A stretch of 64,000 nucleotides of DNA from Paraburkholderia guartelaensis. GTDB taxonomy: Bacteria > Pseudomonadota > Gammaproteobacteria > Burkholderiales > Burkholderiaceae. The position numbers were made by a program, and so were the translations under genes. The notes below the pieces were generated by a model that saw only the letters and a program-made list of their open reading frames with translations, did not search any database and had not been told where the DNA came from. Every line of letters begins with the position of its first letter. The first letter of the stretch is position 1. The DNA lies in NCBI RefSeq assembly GCF_004353905.1, contig NZ_SMOD01000044.1:1-64000 (forward strand). Direction: 5' to 3'. Below are positions 8,273 to 17,585 of this stretch, piece after piece.

Positions 8273-9832
8273 GTGACAGCTCAGCCGCGAGTGTCTAGAT
8301 CAATGCCGAAGAACGAAAACCGCTCATCCCGCCGGCTCTCGGCGCAACGGTTCTATCGCTGGCTCTCGGTGCCGTCCATCGTCATTGCATCCGGGATGGT
8401 AACGGCCCTTTTTATGACTGCCTTGTGCGCTGCGTCTCTTTACCAGAGCCGGCTGGACGCCATGGCGCGCGCAACGGAAACATCGCGCAACCTCGCCGTC
8501 ATGGCTCAGCGGGACATCGAGCGTAATTTCGAGCTGTACGCGCTGTCACTGCAGGCGGTGATCGACGGTGTCAACGATCCGGAGGTCATGCGGTCGGTGC
8601 CGCGTTTACGGCACGAAATGCTGTTCGATCGTGCCGCAACGGCAACCTATCTGGGATCGATCCTGGTACTCGACGCTGCGGGCAATATCGTGATCGATTC
8701 CGGGAGCGACGTGCCACGCAAGGCCAACTTCGCCGACCGGAAATACTTCGCAGTGCATCGGGATAACCCGAGCGCGGGCCTCTACATCAGCGATCCTTAT
8801 CTGTCACGGCTTCGTGGCGGTTCGCCAAGCATCGCGCTGAGTCGCAGGATTTCGCGACCCGACGGGTCGTTCGCGGGCGTGGCCATGGTCGCGGTCGATC
8901 TCGAATATTTCCATCACCTGTTTGCCGGACTGTCGCTGGGCTCACACGGATCGGTCGCGCTGATCGGCCGGGACGGCGCGATGATCATGCGGCAACCCTA
9001 CGACCGGCACCTCATTGGCCGCAATATCCGGGATGCCAGCACGTTCCGGCAGTTCATCGCAGCACCGGAAGGCAGCTTCTCGGACACCGCGACGATTGAC
9101 GGCGTGAAGCGGCTGTATTACTTCCGGAACTTCCCGCATCTGCCACTCATCATCATGGTGGCTAGCGCGCATTCGGACATCTACGCGGCATGGCAACATC
9201 GTGCGCTGACGATCGGTTCGTTGATGGCGGTGTGCGCCCTTGGCTTCGTCGGCCTTTCCTTCGCGCTGGGCGCACAACTGCGGCGCCGGATGCGCGCGGA
9301 ATCCGAGCTGGCGATGCTGGCCCGCACGGATGGCCTGACCGGACTGAACAACCGCCGCACGCTCGGCGAGATTCTGGACAGGGAGTGGCGCCACGCGAGA
9401 CGCACCCGAAGTGTGTTTTCGCTGCTGTTTGTCGATGTGGACCGGTTCAAGGCGTACAACGACACATATGGACATCAGGCCGGAGACGATGCCCTGGCCG
9501 CTGTCGCCAGATGCATCGGCGAGAACATTCGCCGGCCGGCAGACAGTGCCGCACGCTATGGCGGTGAAGAGTTCGTGGTCGTGCTGCCAGACACCAGCCC
9601 GGAAGGCGCGGCGTCGATCGGCGAAAAGATCCGGGCGGCGATCAGCGATCTTGCCATTGAGCATGCCGGCAGCGAGTATGGTCGCGTCACTGCCAGTATC
9701 GGTGCGGCAGCATGGACGCCAGACGAGGACGAAGACGTGACCGCAGTCATTCGGGCCGCTGATGAAGCGCTATACAACGCGAAGGCGACCGGTCGAAACA
9801 AGGTTGCGCTGTCCACAGCCCCGGCAGCGTGA
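8273..9832 (+). CDS. Membrane diguanylate cyclase with dCache-like sensor
   Basis: The protein has about 519 residues: an N-terminal TM helix (about 28-55), a periplasmic sensor of about 240 residues with Cache features (ADRKYFAVHRDNPSAGLYIS, then ALSRRI), a second TM helix (about 300-325), and a C-terminal GGDEF domain. The active site reads GGEEF. The RPAD five residues before it matches the RxxD inhibitory site for product feedback, so it should be an active, feedback-inhibited cyclic-di-GMP synthase. The GTG at 8273 gives the longest frame; ATG 8303 is an alternative, and neither has a strong ribosome site. Confidence 0.94.
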   Translation: MTAQPRVSRSMPKNENRSSRRLSAQRFYRWLSVPSIVIASGMVTALFMTALCAASLYQSRLDAMARATETSRNLAVMAQRDIERNFELYALSLQAVIDGVNDPEVMRSVPRLRHEMLFDRAATATYLGSILVLDAAGNIVIDSGSDVPRKANFADRKYFAVHRDNPSAGLYISDPYLSRLRGGSPSIALSRRISRPDGSFAGVAMVAVDLEYFHHLFAGLSLGSHGSVALIGRDGAMIMRQPYDRHLIGRNIRDASTFRQFIAAPEGSFSDTATIDGVKRLYYFRNFPHLPLIIMVASAHSDIYAAWQHRALTIGSLMAVCALGFVGLSFALGAQLRRRMRAESELAMLARTDGLTGLNNRRTLGEILDREWRHARRTRSVFSLLFVDVDRFKAYNDTYGHQAGDDALAAVARCIGENIRRPADSAARYGGEEFVVVLPDTSPEGAASIGEKIRAAISDLAIEHAGSEYGRVTASIGAAAWTPDEDEDVTAVIRAADEALYNAKATGRNKVALSTAPAA

Positions 9833-9881
9833 TCTGTATCAGCGGGGACTGCGATCGTAAGCAGCCGGCAGCCCCGCTGTT

Positions 9882-10283
9882 TCAGGTGGCGCCCGAGTGC
9901 ACCACCATGCCGTTCGCGGTCACGTTCAGCGCCTCGACGAACTGCACGATCTCGCCGCTATCGCGCCTGAGGAACAGGTCGTCGCCCTTCACGCGCACAT
10001 CGTTGCACGAGTAGGGCATCCTGCTGCCTTTGCTGCATATCTTGCCGTCCTCTGCGCCCGGTCGCCATGGTCGGCAAATTCCTTGCTCGACCTTACAGTA
10101 AGTCTTAATCACCACCGCCCTACCATACTGGAGGCGCCACGTACTACCGTCGGCCAGCTTGATGTCAAACGCCTTGCCGGGGACGTGCTGCTCGATGTCG
10201 CCTGCACTGGATATCGTGGCTCCGTCAGGGTACGCGGTGCCTTGCGCAAAAGCGCCTGCGGCTGGCACCAGGAGCAGGGCCAA
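9882..10283 (-). CDS. Secreted Burkholderiaceae-type hypothetical protein
   Basis: The mature part (about 115 residues) contains FDIKLADGSTWRLQYG and, near the end, DDLFLRRDSGEIVQFV. This layout is familiar from a lineage-specific family of small exported proteins of unknown role. A signal peptide (FLALLLVPAAGAFA) precedes AQGTAYPDG. Four or five cysteines suggest disulfides in the periplasm. The start is odd: no ATG or GTG is in frame before the signal peptide, only TTG at 10281-10283 or ATT just upstream, followed by a stop. A small 5' indel is likely, so expression is doubtful. Confidence 0.65.
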   Translation of the reverse strand: MALLLVPAAGAFAQGTAYPDGATISSAGDIEQHVPGKAFDIKLADGSTWRLQYGRAVVIKTYCKVEQGICRPWRPGAEDGKICSKGSRMPYSCNDVRVKGDDLFLRRDSGEIVQFVEALNVTANGMVVHSGAT

Positions 10284-10391
10284 GAAAATGGCAGTAGCAG
10301 GATGTCAATCGGCCTTAGCAAGGCTTTGCGGATCCGCGCACTTCGCACAATCGAAGGTTTTTCAGGTCACTGATTAACAGCCCTTCTTAGC

Positions 10392-11605
10392 TCAAACCGC
10401 CAGAATTCGCACGAGAAGTACGACTACCCCACCGTGCAGTTGTGCAAAGCGCCGGGCTAACGCAAGCCCGATTCCGAGGCCACCGTCCTTCCCGGTGCGC
10501 GCCCGCACGAACTGGGTGAAAGGCTCAAAGAGGTGCGGTAGCGACGCCTGCGAAATGACGATTCCGTTGTCGCGGACAACGACTGCGACATGGGGTTCGC
10601 CGTTCAGGACGAGATGTTCGACGGTGACAGCGATGTCTCACCCTTGCGGGGTATAACGCCCCGCATTCGACAGGAGGTTCGCGATGCCCTCCGGGGGAGC
10701 GCTCACGGACAGCGTGTGATGCCGCTCAAGCCGGCGTTCCTCCACAAAAGCAAGCGCGTCGTCGAGTGCCCCGTTCAGGGCCGTGTCGACAGGCGCTATG
10801 GCGAGCTTGTTGTGATCCAGCCGGCTTGCATCCTGCAATTCGTCCATCAACCGCTTCAGATGGCAAATCTGGCGCTGGGCAACTGCCAGGTACTCGCCAA
10901 GCGGCTCCCGGCCTTCGTTGATGACCTGTAGCGCGTCGATTGCATTCTCGAGCGGGCCCAGCGGATTGCGAAACTCGTGTGCAAGGACGGAGATGACTTT
11001 GGAGTAGCGCTGCGTCTCGCGGCGGCTGCGGTCGCGCTCCCGAGCGAGTTCAAGCACGCCGCCGGCTACGGATGCCAGGTCCGTCAGCACGCGTTGATCT
11101 TCCCCGGAAAACCGGCATTCCTCTTCGAGCGATGCCACCCACATCGCCCCCAGCCGTCGACCGCCGGACACAACCGGCAAGATCAGAGCTTCGCGCACAC
11201 TGCTGCACACCTTCGCGAGAACGGAAAGTCTGTGGCAACGGCGGTGAACAGCAGCGGCTCGCCGGCCTCAAGCACGACAGCGCAGGGGCACTCATTACAG
11301 CGGGTAGTCAGCCCACGCAGGTCCGCGAACCTGCCGGCAACCATGTGCCACCGGAAGACGTCTTCTTCGCCTGCCCGCTCGATCAGGCTGATTCCCGCCG
11401 TCTGCGCACAGCACAACTCCATCGCGAAGTCAGCCGCTTTATGCAGGAGGGCCCCGCGCGAGTCGGCTTGCGCGCCGGCGAGCACAAGCAGGGTGCAACA
11501 CTCGCGCTTATACTCCGCCTTTCTTGCCGCCCGGCCGGCGACGCTGCCAAGTGAAATACCGCCGGACCATAATGGCATTGAAACGCTGTCCACCGATATT
11601 CCCAA
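10392..11605 (-). pseudogene. Decayed GAF-histidine kinase, relative of the gene at 38252
   Basis: Segments in shifting frames align residue by residue with the intact kinase encoded at 38252-39916. The GAF part (11183-11605) is frameshifted near 11205 relative to the rest. The HisKA part retains VLAHEFRNPLGPL. About 12 residues are deleted between SAPPEG and IANLLSN. An in-frame TGA at 10638-10640 interrupts the ATPase domain, although GKDGGLGIGLALARRFAQLH is still readable beyond it. The frame ends at 10392 with no receiver domain. The equivalent of the intact start is ATG 11576-11578. With four independent lesions, it cannot make a working kinase. Confidence 0.9.
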
Positions 11606-11693
11606 TATCTGGGTTTTCGCTTGCGAGGCAACCGCTTCGCACCTAGACTACAACTGCTCATCTGCGAAAACCCTCTCCCTCTCCCGGGCGTCC

Positions 11694-12131
11694 ATGGACG
11701 CGATTGCAATGCGCCTGACGATTCTCATCAATGGTCCCGATCCGACGGTCAACCACGACTACGCAGTCCTGTGGCTGGACCTCGACGAACAACGCTGGTC
11801 GCGTGAGGCGCATTCTGGTCTCGCCTTGCCCGAATGGGGCGAGCTTCGCCAAACCGACGCGTCGACGCTCCTTTGTTCGTCGTCACCCGAGGAACCTGTG
11901 TGCGCCCTTCTGGGACTCGTTCCCGACCGCCACAACGAGGTGGAAAGTGCGGACGGTGTCGCCTCCTTTCCAGCGGAAGCGGTTCCCGGGCGCCGTACAG
12001 ACTGGCACTGGCGGTTGCAGGCAGTTGACCGCTCTCGCATACGCGCTGCCAGTGCGTTCTTTGCGAGCGAAGAAATGCCCCCGTTGCCCCGTTCTGCCGG
12101 TGGCCGGGAGCCGGGCCGCGTCCATCGTTGA
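11694..12131 (+). CDS. Hypothetical protein
   Basis: This 145-residue frame has coding-like third-position GC bias and begins MDAIAMRLTILINGPDP, with a second possible start at ATG 11709. It contains AVLWLDLDEQRWSREAHSG and LLGLVPDRHNEVES and ends in an Arg/Gly-rich tail. I do not recognise a family. It is divergent from the decayed kinase, with a short shared upstream region. Overlapping frames on the opposite strand look like shadows. Confidence 0.5.
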   Translation: MDAIAMRLTILINGPDPTVNHDYAVLWLDLDEQRWSREAHSGLALPEWGELRQTDASTLLCSSSPEEPVCALLGLVPDRHNEVESADGVASFPAEAVPGRRTDWHWRLQAVDRSRIRAASAFFASEEMPPLPRSAGGREPGRVHR

Positions 12132-12585
12132 TCACGCCGTGCGGCCGAGCGCTGACCGTCACGGACGCCGATGCGCGTCAGGCAAGGGCAGCTGGCTATC
12201 GCGCCTTTGAGCGCGCTTGACCAGGCATCGCAGCGATCGAGGACTTCCTCGCCAACAGGCGCCGGTGTGAAGCGGCGGGCATTGAGCAAATTGCACCGCC
12301 GGCATCCGTGCGGACTGCCCGGCTGCATGGTATATCTCTCTCTGTTTGATCACGGCGTTCTCAACAATCGTATAGGCGCGCAACGCCGTACGCGGCTATC
12401 ACGATCACGACCATGCCGGGTGCTACCCGCCGGGGTCGGTCGTGCGTTACTGTCGGTCCGCCGCTGTCGACGGCAAGGACTATCTGGAGTTGTGCCGGCG
12501 CTTCAGGAAAACTGCAATTGCGCAATCAGGATCGCCTGGCGCCCAACATCGACCGACCCATGGCTGAAAGACTATCGATGCCGGT
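12132..12585. other. Stretch with no recognised gene
   Basis: A His-rich open segment (GYHDHDHAGCYPP) is readable on the plus strand around 12390, but it begins just after a stop codon and has no start. I could not assign a gene, repeat or terminator. Confidence 0.35.
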
Positions 12586-12858
12586 TCAACGTCGGTCATG
12601 ACAGAACAGGTCGTCGACGATCTTGCGCGCCGCACTCAACCCGCCCATCAGCGCGTCGGCCTCCGTCGAGAAGGGCCGCCCGCCCGCTTCGCCGAACCGC
12701 AGCGGAGAGAACACGGCGACGGGCGTGCCCGCCTGAAAGATCCGCACGACAGCAACATACCCCGGCCGCGTCTGCGCGAGCCTGCCCGCACCAATGCTGA
12801 AGTCCGACTGGACGGAAACTTCGAGCGTGTAGCCTTCGTAGTCGTAGCTGCGCGTCAT
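12586..12858 (-). CDS. Conserved small protein, second gene of a two-gene unit
   Basis: The 90-residue product begins MTRSYDYEGYTLEVSVQ and contains GYVAVVRIFQAGTPVAVF and a C-terminal helix AARKIVDDLF. It matches my memory of a Burkholderiaceae-specific hypothetical family of this length. ATG 12856-12858 is fixed by a strong GGAGG ribosome site about 6 bases upstream. It follows the small gene at 12872-13054 by 13 bp on the same strand, so they are probably co-transcribed. Function unknown. Confidence 0.75.
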   Translation of the reverse strand: MTRSYDYEGYTLEVSVQSDFSIGAGRLAQTRPGYVAVVRIFQAGTPVAVFSPLRFGEAGGRPFSTEADALMGGLSAARKIVDDLFCHDRR

Positions 12859-12871
12859 GCTTCGCCTCCAC

Positions 12872-13054
12872 CTATTTATCGTGCCGGCATCCGTGGACGC
12901 CGGGCGCGGTTTCGAGGGCAATCTGCCCGTCGTCGAGATCGGGGTCATCCTCCGACTGCTTGACGATGAAATGCTTGATGCGAATGCTGCCCGTGTCAAG
13001 CGCCTGATGGCGCGCCTCAAGCGCGCGACTCCGGCTGCCTTCCGCCCTCGACAT
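12872..13054 (-). CDS. Small hypothetical protein
   Basis: The frame gives 60 residues. The C-terminal half, with SIRIKHFIVKQSEDDPDLDD followed by GQIALET, looks like a real folded or strand-rich segment, and codon use is coding-like. The start at ATG 13052-13054 is a guess. It sits 13 bp before the next small gene, which supports a short operon. Function unknown. Confidence 0.5.
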   Translation of the reverse strand: MSRAEGSRSRALEARHQALDTGSIRIKHFIVKQSEDDPDLDDGQIALETAPGVHGCRHDK

Positions 13055-13750
13055 TTGGCAACGGCGCGGTTTCGGGCGACTCAATCTTCGCACGCTTTTA
13101 ACGCACGGCAGCGGTCGGCGAACGCGCGATCGGGCTCCCCGCTAACCGCCCATGGTGACGATCATCAGGGTGACGTGACGCCCGGGACGAGATGTTTCAT
13201 TCGACGGACAATAATCGCCGAGGCAATCGAAGCCAAATTCCGGCCAACACCGCTCGCTGACGAATATTGTCATTGCGTGGCGCCGACGATCATCCTGCAG
13301 GTCAGAGAAAACGCCTTGTGTCATAGTGCATGGTGAGCTGATGAGCCGCGAACTGGAGGAATTCTGTGTCGCATACCGGACCATGATGGCTGCACGAGGC
13401 CGACTTGTGCGATCTCTTCAAAACGCCGGTGATTCTGGGGACCTGGTGAGATGCTCGCGCTGGTGACGGAACTCAACGAGGCGACGTACCGGTATTTCGC
13501 TTGCGTCAGCAAACTGGCGGAAGCTGTTCCAGAGGAATAACGCGACCGGATCGGTGATCCCCGGCAGGATCCTCACTTACCCAGCGATATTGGGCAATGC
13601 GCATTTGCGCAGGGTCAGCGCAGCGTAGCTGAGGCGCCAGGTGGGCGGGAGTGAGTTGAGCAGGGGACGATCCGCCACCACTGCTGATTCCCGAAAGGCC
13701 ACGCCTGTTTAGACCATCGGACTGGTGACACATCTGCACAATGGTCTCGT
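13055..13750. other. Stretch with decayed or very short frames
   Basis: A 43-residue minus-strand frame starting at about 13294 (MTIFVSERCWPEFG) and a short plus-strand frame near 13340 (MSRELEEFCVAYRTMM) are open, but neither can be assigned. The second is interrupted at about 13466. No repeat or terminator was seen. Confidence 0.3.
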
Positions 13751-13769
13751 CTTGGCAAAATTTGCCAAG
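13751..13769. promoter_or_regulatory. Inverted-repeat operator of the parDE pair
   Basis: CTTGGCAAA and TTTGCCAAG form a perfect 9-bp palindrome with one central base. It ends 18 bp before the parD start. Antitoxin dimers of the ribbon-helix-helix class repress their own operon through such palindromes, so this is the expected ParD operator. Confidence 0.75.
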
Positions 13770-13787
13770 CATGATAGACTGATCTGC

Positions 13788-14024
13788 ATGGGCACCATGA
13801 ACATTTCCCTCCCCGATTCGCTGAAGGAATACGTCGACGAGCAGGTCGGCCAGTGCGGCTACGGCACGAGCAGCGAATACGTCCGCGAACTGATCCGCAA
13901 GGATCAGGATCGCAAGCGCCTGCGCGGAATTATCCTGCAGGGGGCGGCGTCGGGCCTCGCGGATCCGGTCGATTCCGACTACTTCGAATCGCTGCGCGCC
14001 CGCGTGCGCACGTCGCGCAAATGA
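13788..14024 (+). CDS. parD: ParD-family antitoxin
   Basis: The 78-residue product starts MGTMNISLPDSLKEYVDEQV, the strand and first helix of a ribbon-helix-helix DNA-binding domain. The C-terminal tail (SDYFESLRARVRTSRK) is the toxin-binding segment typical of ParD. It should neutralise ParE and autorepress the operon through the palindrome just upstream. An internal ATG at 13797 would give the more usual MNISLPDSL start. Its stop overlaps the parE start (ATGA), indicating translational coupling. Confidence 0.95.
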   Translation: MGTMNISLPDSLKEYVDEQVGQCGYGTSSEYVRELIRKDQDRKRLRGIILQGAASGLADPVDSDYFESLRARVRTSRK

Positions 14025-14359
14025 CGGCAAAGCCCGTCATACCGACGAGGCTGGCCAGGGGGGACGTGGAAGACGAGCTGACCTTCTATCTCGTAGACGA
14101 AGGCTCGGAACACGCAGCACTCGGGTTCATCGCGGAGATCGAGCAGGCGTACGCTCATCTCGCTAAACACCCTAACATTGGATCTCCTCGTTACGCGTAC
14201 GAGTTGGACATACCAGGCCTGCGATCGTGGCCACTTGATCGCTACCCGCATGTGATCTTTTACGTTGAGCGCACGGATCACGTCGAAGTCTGGCGCGTGC
14301 TTAACGGCAAGCGCGATATCCCGTCGTGGCTGTTGAACGATGACAGCGAGATTCACTGA
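14021..14359 (+). CDS. parE: ParE-family toxin
   Basis: The 112-residue protein belongs to the RelE/ParE toxin fold. The helix hairpin is followed by PNIGSPRYAYELDIPGLRSW and the strand PHVIFYVERTDHVEVWRVLN, ending in the typical HGKRDI-like LNGKRDIPSWLL. Chromosomal ParE toxins poison DNA gyrase. The gene overlaps parD by 4 bp, so the pair is intact. It probably serves as an addiction module for this accessory region, which is inference. Confidence 0.95.
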   Translation: MTAKPVIPTRLARGDVEDELTFYLVDEGSEHAALGFIAEIEQAYAHLAKHPNIGSPRYAYELDIPGLRSWPLDRYPHVIFYVERTDHVEVWRVLNGKRDIPSWLLNDDSEIH

Positions 14360-14517
14360 CGCTTTCTGGACGGTCATGCTGTCGAAGACACGTGTTTATG
14401 GCCGTATCCTTTTCTCCATTTTGTTCGTTACTCGCGCAACGTTCGCGGTGCGGTGGCTTCGGTCCGGTGGATGGCGCTTCACCAATCTGACGTACCCGTT
14501 CGCGCTTCAGAGGTCGG

Positions 14518-14679
14518 TCACTGGGCCAGCCGTGCCGCAGTGACCGTTGCTGCCCGGCCCTGCACCATGATGTACTGAAACATCTTCCTGCTTCGCTCGC
14601 GGGCGGCTTCGATAACGGTATCGAGCGTGTACTCACCCCTGGCGAGTTTCGGCACAACCCCGCAACGCGGAAAGACCAC
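14518..14679 (-). CDS. Short hypothetical frame
   Basis: A 53-residue frame from GTG 14677-14679 contains RGEYTLDTVIEAARERSRKM and a hydrophilic tail. The helix pattern looks natural, but the start is weak and an in-frame stop lies shortly upstream. It could be the C-terminal remnant of a longer gene. Confidence 0.3.
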   Translation of the reverse strand: MVFPRCGVVPKLARGEYTLDTVIEAARERSRKMFQYIMVQGRAATVTAARLAQ

Positions 14680-14883
14680 GGCCAGTGCGTTCGCCGCTAT
14701 CCGTAAATTTCAGTTTAATTGATACGTAAACACGGCGCACTAGACGACCGTAACCACTTAGGATGACCAACAATCAGCCTGTCCCATGCATGCTCAACGG
14801 TCAGGCCATCGCCGGACTACTTAGGTCTTTTCTCCCCATCGTTGTTAATGCAGTGAATGGCGGATACGCCGAGGGAGTCTACC

Positions 14884-15243
14884 GTGAACGTCCAGACCAC
14901 GCACCGGCGGGCTGTTTCAGACCCGCGTCCTTTTACACATTTCCCGATTAAAATTGCGGCGCAAATAATGGCAGCCGCGCTGTGTCTCACTGCGGGTTGT
15001 GTTTTCGCTGCCTGCGAAAAAGAGGCCGCGGCAATGTGCTCACAAGGTGATCCGCGGTGCCTTGATGGCGCAGCGAAATCGGTTGAGCAAGCAGCCGACG
15101 ATTGCAAAACTCCGGAAGGGCGAATTCAAAGTGCCTCCTTGTGGCAGGCAACGCCAGGCTTCTTCGACAACGCACCGCACGAGCACGCGTTCTGGCGATG
15201 CGTGACACGGCAATGCGACACGCCCCAGGCACCCGGGAAATAA
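14884..15243 (+). CDS. Small exported Cys-rich hypothetical protein
   Basis: From GTG 14884, preceded by GAGGGAG at 6 bases, the frame gives 119 residues. A hydrophobic segment (IAAQIMAAALCLTAGCVFA) is followed by CEKEAAAMCSQGDPRC. The segment could be a signal peptide, or a lipoprotein signal with cleavage before the Cys of LTAGC, although Thr at -3 is unusual. Seven or more cysteines suggest disulfides in the periplasm. An upstream ATG at 14857 lacks a ribosome site. Function unknown. Confidence 0.6.
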   Translation: MNVQTTHRRAVSDPRPFTHFPIKIAAQIMAAALCLTAGCVFAACEKEAAAMCSQGDPRCLDGAAKSVEQAADDCKTPEGRIQSASLWQATPGFFDNAPHEHAFWRCVTRQCDTPQAPGK

Positions 15244-15651
15244 AGTCGAGTCTGGATCTTCGATTGCATTGGCGAAGTCCCTCGTGAGTGTCCGTGTGCT
15301 GCTTCGGTGGGCAGGCGTGTGCCCTGGGAAATAGCCGCCCTGACGGCAGGCCGGCTCTCGCGCACTCCCAAAAAATAGGGGAGGCCGGCGGGCTATGTTC
15401 GGTCCTATCCCGGTTCTCGGCACCCGTGGCTTATATCACGGGTGCTGGGGTTAGCACACCTGTCTGCGCAGAGGTTCAGGATAACCGTTGTCTGACCGTG
15501 GATATCCTATATGGAGTGGCCTCAAGAAATGGACCTTTTCTTACGCCAAGCGCTCCGCGGGGTCGAATGGATGCCCCTTCGTGCTGATCTACCTTTGAAG
15601 TCGCCTTGAATCCATCAGAAGACCTCGTTCAGGGCGTCTCCCTCCCGTCGG
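15244..15651. other. Non-coding stretch
   Basis: No gene, repeat or clear terminator was recognised between the exported protein and the DUF2252 stop codon. Open frames here have no start signal. Confidence 0.4.
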
Positions 15652-16896
15652 TCATTCGAGCTGGCCGACGGGCCTCTCCAACGCATAACGCCGACAGTGC
15701 TCGAGATATTCTGCTTCGTGCGCAACCATCAGTTCAACGATGCTGCGCCACAGCCACGACGGAGCGTCGAGCGACTTGGGCCGGTTTCCCCGAAGCTCCT
15801 TGAGCCAGCTCCTGCGGGCCGAAGCGTCCAACTGGCGGGCGTGCGCCTGACCAACGATGAGGGCCAGGAATTGTGCCGCCTTCATCGCATCCGCCTCCGT
15901 CAGGCGTTCGGCATCGAACTTCAGGTCCTGCGGCAGCAGTTCGCGCACAACGACCGCGCAGCCGTCAAGCCGCACTGCACTCATGCGGTTGCCAAGTAGT
16001 GGCGCCACGTGCCGCGCGCCTTCCACCACGCGTCGGGCGTTGTCGCGCGGCATGCGATGTCCTCCGTATCGTGGCGCAGCCGCGGCAGCGGCTTCCTTGA
16101 TATCGACGAGACAGGGCGGGCCGCCCCCAGAGCATGCGCCATCGATGTCCAGCAACACCGCGAAGCGGCGCCGGCCGAGCGAGCTGCAGCCCTTGACCCA
16201 GTATGCCGCGTCGAGGACATCAACCGTCACGTCGCCGCTCCCCGCCGGGCTCAGCGCGGCGCGGATAAGCTCGGCCGCGTCGGACTCGAAGAGCGCGCGG
16301 ATCGCCTTCCGTTCGTCTGTTGATAGCGGCCAGAAGCGCTTGCCGAGCGGGATGCGGGATTTGGTGTCGTGGATATTCTGCCGCTCGAGCTGTTGCCACG
16401 ACCGGTGGAGCGCCTCTTTCATGGCAATCCGGACGACTGCAGGGCGTTGCGCGCTTCTCGTCTCATCGCTGCGGGCGTCGTCAAACGCCTGTTCATAGCC
16501 GTTCATGAGTGCTTCCGCCATGCGGCTGGTGATCACGCCGGGGAGATCGGAACTACGCGCTGCGGTCGCGAGGGACAGCCCCAAACGGATCAGGTCGTGC
16601 ACCGGATTCCCGATCACGCTCTGGTCGAGATCACGGATCTGGATCGCCACATCACCGGCGGCGTCTGCGACCGGGCCAAGGTTACCGAGATGACAATCAC
16701 CGCAAATCCACACGGCCGGGCCTTGCGGTAAGGTTTCCGCGCTTCGGCTGTCGAGCCACGCGTAAAAGCGGGTTGCGCTGCCGCGCACGTAAGCGTGTGC
16801 GGACCGCGCCATTTTTTCGTTGCGCTTTGCGGCGAGCACGGGCTGCCTCTGGTCTGGAGCCGGAACGCGCCCGGATTTTCGGGATTTTTCTGCCAC
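15652..16896 (-). CDS. DUF2252 family protein
   Basis: From GTG 16894-16896, which follows AGAGGGGA at about 6 bases, the product has 414 residues, the usual DUF2252 length. The N-terminal motif FYAWLDS followed by AVWICGDCHLGNLG and IRDLDQSVIGNPVHDLIRLG resembles the catalytic loop and metal site of the aminoglycoside-phosphotransferase-like kinase fold to which the family is distantly related. Biochemical function is unproven. A longer frame to 17013 adds a basic, non-conserved leader that I reject. The gene diverges from the broken hemerythrin gene. Confidence 0.9.
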   Translation of the reverse strand: MAEKSRKSGRVPAPDQRQPVLAAKRNEKMARSAHAYVRGSATRFYAWLDSRSAETLPQGPAVWICGDCHLGNLGPVADAAGDVAIQIRDLDQSVIGNPVHDLIRLGLSLATAARSSDLPGVITSRMAEALMNGYEQAFDDARSDETRSAQRPAVVRIAMKEALHRSWQQLERQNIHDTKSRIPLGKRFWPLSTDERKAIRALFESDAAELIRAALSPAGSGDVTVDVLDAAYWVKGCSSLGRRRFAVLLDIDGACSGGGPPCLVDIKEAAAAAAPRYGGHRMPRDNARRVVEGARHVAPLLGNRMSAVRLDGCAVVVRELLPQDLKFDAERLTEADAMKAAQFLALIVGQAHARQLDASARRSWLKELRGNRPKSLDAPSWLWRSIVELMVAHEAEYLEHCRRYALERPVGQLE

Positions 16897-17060
16897 GATG
16901 GGTCCCCTCTGTCGCCTGCATGCGCTCGGTTCATCGTCAGAAGCGCAAACCATGCCCGCTCCCTCGCATTGGCGGCGCGGCGTTGGCCAACACCAGGCGC
17001 GCGGTTTGCTCATTCATGCAGGCCCGTATTCAACTTCAACGCAAGGAGGAATCCTGGCCA

Positions 17061-17585
17061 GTGCCCACGACAGGCAACGTAGTCAGACGGGCCAGGGCGA
17101 GGCCCCAGGTGCGCCGGCAACCGACGCGATCACGCTGCTCGAGTCCGACCATCGCGCGGTTGAGAAGCTGTTTGCAGCGTTCGAAGAGGCTGCCGGGGAT
17201 GACCTCGCCGCAAAAGGTGCCCTCGTAAGACAGGCCTGCGAGGCCTTGACGATCCACGCGATGATCGAGGAGGAACTGCCCGGACGCGCACAAAGCGCTG
17301 TCCGGAGACTCCCAGCAGGACGTCGACGAGGCGTACGTGGAACATTTCCTCTTGAAGACGCTGATCGGGAAGTTCGCGATACTCAAGCCCGGTGCCGACG
17401 GGTTTGACGCCGCCATCCGGGTGATGACCGAGAGCGTACGACACCATGTCAAGGAGGAGGAGTCCGAACTGTTCCCGGCCTTGTGCGGGTCCGGGCTTGA
17501 TCTGGCCAGCCTCGGGCAACGGCTTGCGGAGCGCAAAGCCCAGTTGCTGGAGAAACTGTCGGACGCCTCGGATGAGCGGACATGA
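17061..17585 (+). pseudogene. Hemerythrin HHE-domain protein with two frameshifts
   Basis: Three segments in alternating frames reconstruct one HHE-type protein of about 175 residues. The first is VPTTGNVVRRARARP from GTG 17061 (ribosome site AAGGAGG). The second is DAITLLESDHRAVEKLF up to IHAMIEEEL. The third is VDEAYVEHFLLKTLIG up to HHVKEEESELFPAL. The shifts lie near 17110 and 17275; at the second, a few bases after GAGGAACTG appear deleted where the Tyr-Pro of the metal site should be. The first and third segments share a frame, so the two indels compensate overall, but about 55 residues in the middle would be misread past the second His-Glu site. Oxygen- or iron-binding function is probably lost. 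Confidence 0.8.

Noticed and set aside
10977..11690. Plus-strand frame opposite the decayed kinase
   Set aside because: This part matches the antisense of the kinase remnant; only the portion from 11694 looks coding.
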